The translations under genes and the position numbers were made by a program. Under the pieces are notes generated by a model. The model saw only the letters and a list, made by a program, of their open reading frames with translations, did not search any database and was not told where the DNA came from. Shown one piece after another: positions 1-7,041 of a stretch of DNA of 64,000 nt. Origin of the DNA: Leifsonia shinshuensis (GTDB lineage: Bacteria; Actinomycetota; Actinomycetes; Actinomycetales; Microbacteriaceae); NCBI RefSeq assembly GCF_013410375.1, contig NZ_JACCFL010000001.1:1984001-2048000 (forward strand). Reading direction: 5' to 3'. Each line of letters starts with the position of its first letter. Positions within the stretch are counted from its first letter, which is position 1.

Positions 1-1
1 C

Positions 2-262
2 GGCCTCGACCCGAAGTCCGCGCTCTTCCAGGACGACCCGAAGAGCTCCACGGCCGAGCCCTACATCAACGCCTTCGTCGCCCGCGCCAAGGACAAGGAC
101 AACGCGACCTACCTCAAGGTCGCCGAGCTCTACCACACCAAGGCCGTGCAGGACGCGGTGCTGGCCGACTCCAAGAACACCGCCGTGATCGTGCAGAAGC
201 CGCAGGCCGACCTCATCGCGATCCTGAACCGGCTGGAGAAGACCATCGAGGCGGCGAAGTAG
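2..262 (+). CDS. metQ: MetQ, methionine ABC transporter substrate-binding lipoprotein (C-terminal part)
   Basis: Only the last 86 codons lie in the window; the left edge cuts the gene. The visible protein ends with an amphipathic helix rich in Lys, Glu and Ala, after a segment with KAVQDAVLADSKN and a run leading to VQKPQADL, as in the C-terminal lobe of the NlpA/MetQ binding-protein family. The assignment leans on context: the stop codon lies 4 bp before metN, which is followed by metI. The protein would be an extracellular lipoprotein that delivers D/L-methionine to MetNI. The signal peptide and lipobox are outside the window. Confidence 0.8.
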   Translation, partial: GLDPKSALFQDDPKSSTAEPYINAFVARAKDKDNATYLKVAELYHTKAVQDAVLADSKNTAVIVQKPQADLIAILNRLEKTIEAAK

Positions 263-266
263 GCAC

Positions 267-1292
267 GTGAGCTCCCTCATCGAGTTCCGCGGCGTCACCA
301 AGAGCTTCCGCTCCGGTGACGCCGCGGTCGCCGCCGTGGCGGACATCGACCTGACCATCGAGCGCGGGGAGATCTTCGGGATCATCGGCTACTCCGGCGC
401 GGGCAAGAGCACGCTGCTGCGGCTGATCAACGCGCTGGAGCACGCCACCTCCGGGTCCGTGATCGTCGACGGCCGCGACCTCACCACGCTGCGCGAGCGC
501 GAGCTGCGCAGCGTGCGCGCCGGGATCGGGATGATCTTCCAGCAGTTCAACCTGTTCCGCTCCCGGACCGTGTTCGCGAACATCGCCTACCCGCTGAAGG
601 TGGCGGGCTGGCCGAAGGACAAGCGCACGGCGCGGGTCACCGAGCTGCTCGCCTTCGTCGGCCTGACCGAGAAGGCGTGGGCGTACCCCGACCAGCTCTC
701 CGGCGGTCAGAAGCAGCGCGTCGGGATCGCCCGGGCGCTCGCGACCAACCCGGCCATCCTGCTCGCCGACGAGGCGACCAGCGCCTTGGACCCGGAGACG
801 ACCGCCGATGTGCTCGCGCTGCTCAAGCGCGTCAACGCGGAGCTGGGCGTCACGATCGTGGTCATCACGCACGAGATGGAGGTCGTGCGCTCCATCGCCG
901 ACCGCGTCGCCGTGCTCGACGCCGGCCGGATCATCGAGCTCGGGACCGTCTTCGACGTGTTCTCGGAGCCGCAGACCCCGACCTCGCAGCGCTTCGTCGG
1001 GACCGTCCTGCGCAACCAGCCGGGGGAGGCCGACCTCGAACGCCTGCGCGGCAAGCACTCCGGCCGCATCGTGTCGGCGCGCATCCACGACGACGGCCGG
1101 CTCGGCGCGGTGCTGTCCGACGCCGTCGGCCGGCACGGGGTGCGGTTCGAGATCGTCTACGGCGGCATCTCGGCCCTGCAGGGCCGGTCGTTCGGCAGCC
1201 TCACGCTCGAGCTGCTCGGCGAGCCGGAGGCCGTCGACGCGCTGATCGCCGAGCTCCGGACGGTCACCGAGGTCGAGGAGGTGGCCGCATGA
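267..1292 (+). CDS. metN: MetN, methionine import ATP-binding protein
   Basis: ATPase subunit of the methionine importer, 341 aa, GTG start 4 bp after metQ. Walker A GYSGAGKST is at residues 41-49, the Q-loop glutamine at about 92, the ABC signature LSGGQ at 144-148 and Walker B ILLADE at 164-169, followed by the TSALDPET D-loop. The last 75-80 residues match the C-terminal NIL domain, which in the characterised MetN binds methionine and inhibits transport when the internal pool is high. Its stop overlaps the metI start (ATGA), so the two are probably translationally coupled. All catalytic motifs are present and the length is normal. Confidence 0.96.
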   Translation: MSSLIEFRGVTKSFRSGDAAVAAVADIDLTIERGEIFGIIGYSGAGKSTLLRLINALEHATSGSVIVDGRDLTTLRERELRSVRAGIGMIFQQFNLFRSRTVFANIAYPLKVAGWPKDKRTARVTELLAFVGLTEKAWAYPDQLSGGQKQRVGIARALATNPAILLADEATSALDPETTADVLALLKRVNAELGVTIVVITHEMEVVRSIADRVAVLDAGRIIELGTVFDVFSEPQTPTSQRFVGTVLRNQPGEADLERLRGKHSGRIVSARIHDDGRLGAVLSDAVGRHGVRFEIVYGGISALQGRSFGSLTLELLGEPEAVDALIAELRTVTEVEEVAA

Positions 1293-1948
1293 CCGACTGG
1301 TCGACGCTCTGGCCGGTGTACCTGACCTCCATCGGGCAGACCCTCTGGATGGTCGTCGCGACGCTCGTCCTCGGCGGCGTGCTCGGGCTGGCGCTCGGCG
1401 TGCTGCTGTACACGACCCGCCCCGGCGGGCTGCTGGAGAACCGGGTGCTGTCCGCGGTGCTGAACGTACTGGTCAACTTCGTCCGGCCGATCCCGTTCAT
1501 CATCTTCATGACGGCGGTCGCGCCGCTGACGCAGGCGGTGCTCGGGACGTTCCTGGGCACGCCGGCGGCGATCTTCCCGATGACGATCGCGGCGACATTC
1601 GCGATCTCCCGCATCGTGGAGCAGAACCTCGTCACCATCGACCCCGGCGTGATCGAGGCGGCGCGCGCGATGGGGTCGAGCCCGTGGCGGATCATCTCCA
1701 CCCTGCTCATCCCGGAGGCGCTCGGCCCGCTGATCCTCGGCTACACGTTCATTTTCGTGGGGATCGTGGACCTGTCGGCCGTGGCGGGCAGCCTCGGCGG
1801 CGGAGGCCTCGGCGACTTCGCGATCTCGTACGGCTACCAGCGCTACAACTGGGTGGTGACCTGGGTGGCGGTGCTCACCATCGTGGTCCTGGTCCAGCTC
1901 GCCCAGTTCCTCGGCAACACCCTGGCCCGCAAGGCGCTGCGCCGCTGA
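1289..1948 (+). CDS. metI: MetI, methionine ABC transporter permease
   Basis: Inner-membrane permease of the MetNIQ importer, 219 aa, with five to six hydrophobic segments. The cytoplasmic EAA coupling motif is visible as EAARAMGSSPWRI around residue 115. The ATG overlaps the metN stop codon by four bases (ATGA), which fixes the start. It is the last gene of the metQ-N-I operon; a long hairpin (1962-1992) follows 13 bp after its stop. Confidence 0.95.
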   Translation: MTDWSTLWPVYLTSIGQTLWMVVATLVLGGVLGLALGVLLYTTRPGGLLENRVLSAVLNVLVNFVRPIPFIIFMTAVAPLTQAVLGTFLGTPAAIFPMTIAATFAISRIVEQNLVTIDPGVIEAARAMGSSPWRIISTLLIPEALGPLILGYTFIFVGIVDLSAVAGSLGGGGLGDFAISYGYQRYNWVVTWVAVLTIVVLVQLAQFLGNTLARKALRR

Positions 1949-1961
1949 CGCGACCCGTGGC

Positions 1962-1992
1962 CGGCCGCTACGCCCTCGGGCTGTAGCGGCCG
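1962..1992. terminator. bidirectional hairpin between convergent metI and the HTH-citrate synthase gene
   Basis: The 10-nt arms CGGCCGCTAC and GTAGCGGCCG pair perfectly around an 11-nt loop that itself holds GCCC/GGGC. There is no T tract, as is common for actinobacterial terminators. It lies between convergent genes and includes the stop codon (1968-1970) of the minus-strand gene. Confidence 0.6.
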
Positions 1993-3209
1993 ACCGGGCG
2001 GAGGCGGAGCGGAGGCTCGCGGTACTCGGCGAGGGCGTGCACCACCCAGCCGGCGGTGCGCGCGGTGGCGAAGACCACCTCGCCCGCGTCGTCGGCCATG
2101 CCGCCGGCGAGGGAGAGCGCGGCGAGGGCCAGGTCCACGTTCGGCGCGGCGCCGGTGCGCTCCCGCAGCAGCGCGGCGAGGGCGTCGACGGCCGCCACCA
2201 CGGGCGCGGCGCCGGGGATGTCGGCGAGCATCCCGAGCAGGACGCGCCCGCGCGGGTCGCCCGCCGGGTAGAGCGGCTGCCCGAAGCCGGGGACCGGCCC
2301 GCGCCCGTCTACGACGGCGTCGGAGACGACCCGGGCGGGCTCCTCGCCCGCGGCGATCCGGGCGAGCATCCGGTGCGCGGCTCGGCTGGCGTTGCCGTGC
2401 AGGGGGGAGTCCAGCGCGCCCAGCCCGGCGACGACCACCGCGTAGGGCGTCGCGCGCGCGGACGCCGCGGCCCGGGCGGCGAGCGTGGACACCGCGAGGT
2501 CGTGGTCGAGCAGCAGCACGAGGGCGGCGTTCAGCGTCCGGAGGGCTTCGGCGGTGGCGGGCTGCGGCGACAGGCGCGCCCAGAGCTCGGCGGCGAGGGC
2601 GGCGGTGGTGTCCGAGCGGACCTCGGCGCCGTCGCCCGCTGCGGTGGCCGGCGACCGCTCCGGCAGCACCGCGACCATCCCCGCGATGAGCCGTTCGGCC
2701 GCGCCGGCCACGGCCTCCGGGTCCAGCGAGGTGCGCAGCGGATCGGCCGCCGCCAGCGCGGTCACCGCGACCAGCTGCCGGTCACGGTCGCCCGCGCCGG
2801 CCGGCAGCGCCTCCGCGACCCGGCGGGCGTCCTCCAGGCCCGGACCCGCGGCGAAGCGCGCCGACGGCTCCCAGCGGCCGGTGAGCGCCCAGCGCGCCAC
2901 GACCTCGAACGGCTCCCCGGCCAGCTCCGCGGCCGGGCGGCCGCGGTAGTACAGCTGGCCGTCATCGATGAGTGCGAAGTCGGTCTCGATCACCATCAGC
3001 GGCCGTCCCTCGGAGCGCACCGGCGCGGGGGAGGCCCTGCGGCGGCGCGCGGAGGCGAAGGCCTCCACCTCCAAGGGGTCGAACGTGGAGCCGCCTGCGG
3101 TGCGCTCGCGGTCCAGCAGACCGCGCGCGACGTACGCGTACAGCGTCTCGAGCTTGACGCCGAGGCGCTCGGCGGTCTGCTCGGCGGTGAGGCGCGGAAG
3201 GTCGCTCAT
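1968..3209 (-). CDS. citrate synthase family protein with N-terminal helix-turn-helix
   Basis: 413 aa, ATG at 3209. Residues 1-60 form an excisionase/MerR-like helix-turn-helix (TAEQTAERLGVKLETLYAYV, then a basic RRRR stretch at 55-58). From about 70 on it follows the citrate synthase fold. The first catalytic His is kept (SPLHG, H271) and so is the Asp (PNVD, D359), but the second catalytic His of the GFGH motif is Gln here (GFGQPLYP, Q311). It is divergent from a second, intact citrate synthase. Citrate synthase-like proteins with an HTH paired with a normal one are known in actinobacteria. I infer that this one may act mainly as a regulator or a partner subunit. Residual (methyl)citrate synthase activity is not excluded. 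Confidence 0.85.
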   Translation of the reverse strand: MSDLPRLTAEQTAERLGVKLETLYAYVARGLLDRERTAGGSTFDPLEVEAFASARRRRASPAPVRSEGRPLMVIETDFALIDDGQLYYRGRPAAELAGEPFEVVARWALTGRWEPSARFAAGPGLEDARRVAEALPAGAGDRDRQLVAVTALAAADPLRTSLDPEAVAGAAERLIAGMVAVLPERSPATAAGDGAEVRSDTTAALAAELWARLSPQPATAEALRTLNAALVLLLDHDLAVSTLAARAAASARATPYAVVVAGLGALDSPLHGNASRAAHRMLARIAAGEEPARVVSDAVVDGRGPVPGFGQPLYPAGDPRGRVLLGMLADIPGAAPVVAAVDALAALLRERTGAAPNVDLALAALSLAGGMADDAGEVVFATARTAGWVVHALAEYREPPLRLRPVGRYSPRA

Positions 3210-3210
3210 A

Positions 3211-3241
3211 TTGATCCGATCAACGTTGACGTACGCATAAT
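3211..3241 (+). promoter_or_regulatory. candidate promoter of the citrate synthase gene at 3261
   Basis: A -35-like TTGATC (3211-3216) is followed after 19 bp by a -10-like CATAAT (3236-3241), 19 bp before the ATG at 3261. The spacing is slightly long. The region is only 51 bp wide and must serve both divergent genes. It is overlapped by the repeats listed separately. Confidence 0.45.
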
Positions 3242-3251
3242 CCACGTTCAC
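3219..3251. promoter_or_regulatory. 21-bp-period direct repeat, candidate operator between divergent citrate synthases
   Basis: ATCAACGTTGAC (3219-3230) and ATCCACGTTCAC (3240-3251) match at 10 of 12 positions and start 21 bp apart, two DNA turns. The core of the first copy, TCAACGTTGA, is a perfect palindrome. They lie over the presumed promoter of the divergent pair, so the natural candidate ligand is the HTH domain of the minus-strand citrate synthase-like protein. This is inference. Confidence 0.5.
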
Positions 3252-3260
3252 ACTACTGGC

Positions 3261-4430
3261 ATGGACCGCATGAACGACACCCTCATCGACGTCCCGCGCG
3301 GGCTGACCAACGTGGTCGCCGCCACCACCGCGCTCGGCGACGTGCGCGGGCACGAGGGGTTCTACCACTACCGCCAGTACTCGGCGATCGATCTGGCGCG
3401 CGAGCGCAGCTTCGAGGAGGCCTGGTACCTGCTGCTGTTCGGCGAGCTGCCGGCCGCCGGCGAGCTGGCCGCCTTCCGCACGCGCATCGCGGAGGCCCGC
3501 CGGCTCCCGGAGCCGGTTGCGGAGCTGCTGCCGGCCATCGCCCGCCTGACCGCGGGCGGCGACGCTCTGGCCGGGCTGCGGATGGCTCTCGCCGCCGTCG
3601 CCGCGGCCGACGGCATGCGGCCGGTCTACGACGAGGACGAGGAGGCCAGACTCCGCGACGCGATCCGGATCGCCGCGGTCACCCCAGTGCTGCTGGCCTC
3701 CCTCCACGCCTACGCCGAGGGGCGCACGCCGCTCGAGCCACGCGACGACCTCGGCCACGTCGCCGACTACCTGCGCCTGATCACCGGGCGCACGCCCGAC
3801 GCCGCGCACGAGCACGCGCTCAGCGCCTACCTGACGGCCGCGATCGACCACGGCTTCAACGCCTCCACCTTCACCGCCCGGGTCATCGCGTCCACCGGAG
3901 CGGACGTCGGTGCGGCGGTGGACGGCGCGCTCGGCGCCCTGTCCGGCCCGCTCCACGGCGGCGCGCCGAGCAGGGCGCTGGACACCCTCGACGCGATCGG
4001 GACGCCCGAGAGGATCGACGCGTGGATCACCGAGACCGTCCGCTCCGGCGGCCGGGTGATGGGCTTCGGGCACGCGGTCTACCGCACCGAGGACCCGCGA
4101 TCTGCGCTGTTGAAGGAGGTCGCAGAGGGCTTCGGCGGCGAACGGGTGGACTTCGCGGTCCGGGTGGAGGAGCGCGTCCAGCAGCTCCTGGCCGAGCTGA
4201 AGCCGGGCCGCGAGCTGCACACGAACGTCGAGTTCTACGCCGGCATCGTCATGGAGCTGTGCGGCATCCCGCGCGAGCTGTTCACCCCGACGTTCGCGGC
4301 CGCGCGCGTCGTCGGCTGGACGGCGCACATCCTGGAGCAGGCGGCGGACGGCAAGATCCTGCGGCCGTCGTCCCGCTATGTCGGGCCGCCGGCGCCCGAG
4401 CCGCTCCCGGGGCGGCCGATCGCCGCCTGA
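3261..4430 (+). CDS. citrate synthase / 2-methylcitrate synthase
   Basis: 389 aa from ATG 3261 (a second ATG at 3270 gives 386 aa). It condenses acetyl-CoA (or propionyl-CoA) with oxaloacetate. The catalytic His residues are visible in GPLHGG (H232) and VMGFGHAVY (H271). The third catalytic position, usually Asp in NVDFY, is Glu here (HTNVEFYAG, E324); from memory M. tuberculosis CitA also carries NVEF, so this is likely normal for the subfamily. The C-terminal GWTAHILEQ and RPSSRYVG motifs are intact. It is divergent from the HTH-fused paralogue. The sequence alone does not say whether citrate or methylcitrate is the main product. Confidence 0.9.
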   Translation: MDRMNDTLIDVPRGLTNVVAATTALGDVRGHEGFYHYRQYSAIDLARERSFEEAWYLLLFGELPAAGELAAFRTRIAEARRLPEPVAELLPAIARLTAGGDALAGLRMALAAVAAADGMRPVYDEDEEARLRDAIRIAAVTPVLLASLHAYAEGRTPLEPRDDLGHVADYLRLITGRTPDAAHEHALSAYLTAAIDHGFNASTFTARVIASTGADVGAAVDGALGALSGPLHGGAPSRALDTLDAIGTPERIDAWITETVRSGGRVMGFGHAVYRTEDPRSALLKEVAEGFGGERVDFAVRVEERVQQLLAELKPGRELHTNVEFYAGIVMELCGIPRELFTPTFAAARVVGWTAHILEQAADGKILRPSSRYVGPPAPEPLPGRPIAA

Positions 4431-4509
4431 CCGCGGGCCGCTCCGGGGCGTATCGTGCTGCTCGGGCGGCCCCGCCGGGGACCGCGGGACAGCGACGGAG
4501 GCGGACGCG

Positions 4510-5145
4510 ATGCGCGGAGCGGTGCGGCACGTGGAGTGGGTCGGCGACGAGGACCCGGAGCGGCTGGAGGCGGCGGTCGTCACCTTCGCGCCCGACCGGC
4601 TGGACGCGTTGGGCACGTCGCGCACGACGGACTACGTCACGAGCTGGGCGCTGGAGACCGGCCCGGACTGGGTGACCTCGCGGCTGTCGATCGCGGTCGA
4701 TGGGCGCGGTTTCACCCGCTGGCTGGTCCTCACCCGCGACGCCCACGGCCGCTGGGCCGCCGAGTCGTACACGCACGGCGACGACCGCTACCACGACGAG
4801 CCGATGGCGGCTCCCGGGATCGCGGATCCGGGCAGCCTCGACGGCGCGCTCGACTGCGACCTGGCGCTCTGCCCGGTGACGAACACGATGCCGATCCTCC
4901 GGCTGGGTGCCCTGCAGGGTCTCGAGGAGACCGAGCTCACCATGGCCTGGGTCGACCTCCCGTCGCTCGCCGTGGTCGCGAGCAGGCAGGCGTACAGCGC
5001 GGCCGAGCCGTTCGACCCGGGGGCGGGCCGCTCGGTGGTGCGTTTCCGCAGCGTCGGCAGCGGCTTCACGGCGGACCTCGGCGTGGACGAGGACGGCCTC
5101 GTCATCGACTACCCGCGGCTCGCCCGCCGCATCCGCACCCGCTGA
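4510..5145 (+). CDS. putative glycolipid-binding domain protein
   Basis: 211 aa, ATG at 4510. It opens with HVEWVGDEDPERLE and carries SRLSIAVDGRGFTRWLVLTRD, a DCDLALCPVTNTMPILR block and YSAAEPF, which I recognise as the putative glycolipid-binding family (PF06475, formerly DUF1089). There is no signal peptide or membrane segment, so it is probably cytoplasmic. No function is established for the family that I can state with confidence. It stands alone, 79 bp after the citrate synthase gene and converging on the MFS gene. Confidence 0.7.
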   Translation: MRGAVRHVEWVGDEDPERLEAAVVTFAPDRLDALGTSRTTDYVTSWALETGPDWVTSRLSIAVDGRGFTRWLVLTRDAHGRWAAESYTHGDDRYHDEPMAAPGIADPGSLDGALDCDLALCPVTNTMPILRLGALQGLEETELTMAWVDLPSLAVVASRQAYSAAEPFDPGAGRSVVRFRSVGSGFTADLGVDEDGLVIDYPRLARRIRTR

Positions 5146-5160
5146 CCTCGGAGCCGCGGA

Positions 5161-6534
5161 TCAGGGGGTGGGGGCGAGGGCGTCGTAGTCGCGGAAGCCG
5201 CGGCGGACGCGCACGATCGTGGACACCAGCACCACGATCAGGAGGCCGCCGAGCAGCGGAGGGAACCAGAGCGCTCCGGTGAGCGCGAGCACGCCGATGT
5301 ACAGGTCGCCGAGCCGGGGACCTCCGGTGACGACCACCGTGAACACGCCCTGGAGCCTCCCGCGCATCACATCCGGCGCCGACGCCTGCAGGATCGTCAT
5401 GCGGAAGATCGAGCTCACGTTGTCGGCCGCGCCCGACGCCGCAAGCAGCACCGTCGCCGCGACCAGCGCGGGCAGGTTCGCGTCGGCGAACGATGCTCCG
5501 CCGCCCGCTGTGCCGCTGAACGCGACGATCGCCAGCACGATGCCGAAGCCGAGGATGGCGGCGCCGTACACGACGATCGCCCGCTCCACCGCGCGGCCCT
5601 GCCTGCGGACGCCGCCGAGCCGGCCGGAGAAGACGCTCGACACCAGCACACCGACCGCTCCGGCCGCCGTCAGGATGCCGACCGTCACCGGGCCGCCGCC
5701 GATCAGCAGCGCGCCGACGGCGGGGAACAGGGCCCGCGGCTGGCCGAAGGTCATGGCGATGATGTCGAGGACGAACGTCATCGACAGGTTCGGGGCGGTC
5801 TTCAGGAAGCGCAGCCCCTCCAGCACCGACGACAGGCCCGCGCTCTGCCGCTCGCCCTCCGGCACGATCGACGGCAGCGTGAAGATCCCGAGGAACGCGG
5901 CGGTGAACAGGATGACGTCGACCGTGTACGTCCACGGGATGCCGACGCTCGCGACCAGGAGGCCGGCCAGCGCCGGCCCGACGGTGACCATGACGCCCAT
6001 GCTGATCCCGCCGAGCGCGCTCGCCGCCGGCAGCAGCCGGGCGGGGAGGAGCCGCGGCGTGATCGCCTGCCGGGTGGCGCCGATCATGACCGTGGCGACC
6101 GCGTTGATCGTCGTGAGCACGTAGAGCGGCCACACCACCTGCACGTGCATCCAGGCGAAGACGGCGATCCCGGCGGTGGAGGCCCACGCGACGACCGCCG
6201 TCACCAGCGCGACCGTGCGCCGGTCGAACGCGTCGGCGAGGACGCCGCCGTACAGCCCGAACACGATCATCGGGACCAGCGCGAACAGGGCCACCAGCGA
6301 CACCGCCAGCGTCGAGTGCGTGAGGTCGTAGATGTGGAGGCCGACGGCCACGACGGTCATCTGACCGCCGATGCCGGACACCGCGCCGCCGAACCAGAGC
6401 CGGGCGAACGCCGGCGACTCCCTCAGCGGGCTGAGGTCGACGAAGTGCCTGGCATGGGCGAGACGCGGCTCAGCGGCGCCCGGCTCGCTCGTATCGTCGG
6501 GCTCCTTGGTGCCGGGGGCCTGCCCGGCGCTCAG
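5161..6534 (-). CDS. MFS transporter, drug/H+ antiporter-like
   Basis: Twelve-helix carrier. The first ordinary start codon is GTG at 6381, but starting there would cut into helix 1. The in-frame sequence just upstream (SPLRESPAFARLWFGGAVSG) is the usual MFS amino end. No ATG, GTG or TTG exists in this frame between 6381 and the preceding gene. A CTG at 6534-6532 overlaps the TGA of the preceding gene (CTGA), the same geometry as the ATGA/GTGA junctions elsewhere in this window, and would give 457 aa, a normal length. I use that start as the best guess. The substrate is unknown. The 3' end lies 15 bp from the convergent glycolipid-binding gene. Confidence 0.8.
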   Translation of the reverse strand: MSAGQAPGTKEPDDTSEPGAAEPRLAHARHFVDLSPLRESPAFARLWFGGAVSGIGGQMTVVAVGLHIYDLTHSTLAVSLVALFALVPMIVFGLYGGVLADAFDRRTVALVTAVVAWASTAGIAVFAWMHVQVVWPLYVLTTINAVATVMIGATRQAITPRLLPARLLPAASALGGISMGVMVTVGPALAGLLVASVGIPWTYTVDVILFTAAFLGIFTLPSIVPEGERQSAGLSSVLEGLRFLKTAPNLSMTFVLDIIAMTFGQPRALFPAVGALLIGGGPVTVGILTAAGAVGVLVSSVFSGRLGGVRRQGRAVERAIVVYGAAILGFGIVLAIVAFSGTAGGGASFADANLPALVAATVLLAASGAADNVSSIFRMTILQASAPDVMRGRLQGVFTVVVTGGPRLGDLYIGVLALTGALWFPPLLGGLLIVVLVSTIVRVRRGFRDYDALAPTP

Positions 6535-6965
6535 AAGCGGGGCTTCTTGCTGAGCGACACCGCCGCGAGCGAGAAGACGACGCCGAAGGCCATGATGGTC
6601 ACCGTCACGGCCTGCAGCACGACCTGCCAGAACGGCAGGAACGGCGTGACCGACACCCAGAGCCAGAGCACCGCGCCGATCAGGGTGATGACGTAGCTGA
6701 AGGTGCGCCGCGCGTAGAGAGCGTTGAGCGACACGATGGTGCCGGCGACTGTCATCTGGAAGAGCGGGAGGAACGACCCGGCGTTGCCGGTCCAGGTCGC
6801 GACCAGGCTGATGATGCCGAGGACGAGGGTGACCAGCACGACGAGGGTGGCGAGCAGGTTGCCGAGCATCGGCGGCAGCGTGCCGCTCAGGCTGCGGACG
6901 AGACCGCTGCGCTCGTCGTCGTTCTCGATCTCGGTGCGGGGCTCAGCGATGATGTGCGTGGTCAC
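6531..6965 (-). CDS. small integral membrane protein, unknown function
   Basis: 144 aa from GTG 6965. A charged N-terminal 35 residues (TEIENDDERSGL) precedes four hydrophobic segments. These begin near LLATLVVLVTLVLGIISLV, then a helix with LFQMTVAGTIVSL, then TLIGAVLWLWVSV and a last one running to the SLSKKPRF tail. I do not recognise a named family. The tail overlaps the apparent start of the MFS gene, so the two are probably one transcription unit. Confidence 0.65.
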   Translation of the reverse strand: MTTHIIAEPRTEIENDDERSGLVRSLSGTLPPMLGNLLATLVVLVTLVLGIISLVATWTGNAGSFLPLFQMTVAGTIVSLNALYARRTFSYVITLIGAVLWLWVSVTPFLPFWQVVLQAVTVTIMAFGVVFSLAAVSLSKKPRF

Positions 6966-7041
6966 GACGACGATCCTACCGCCCGCCCGCGGGCGGTCGC
7001 ACACGCTTCCGGCCCGGCGCTGAGCGGGTACGTTGGAGGCC

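Noticed and set aside
3236..3251. tRNA-like or riboswitch fold between the citrate synthases
   Set aside because: The region is 51 bp and holds only the repeats and promoter elements; no fold of a known riboswitch was seen.
1968..4625. Very long open frame on the minus strand running through both citrate synthase genes
   Set aside because: Only the part below 3209 is a real protein; the upstream part is the antisense of the plus-strand citrate synthase and has the Arg/Gly/His-rich composition of GC-rich shadow frames.
4282..4794. Minus-strand open frame between the citrate synthase and glycolipid-binding genes
   Set aside because: It overlaps the ends of two plus-strand genes with recognisable domains and has no motif of its own.
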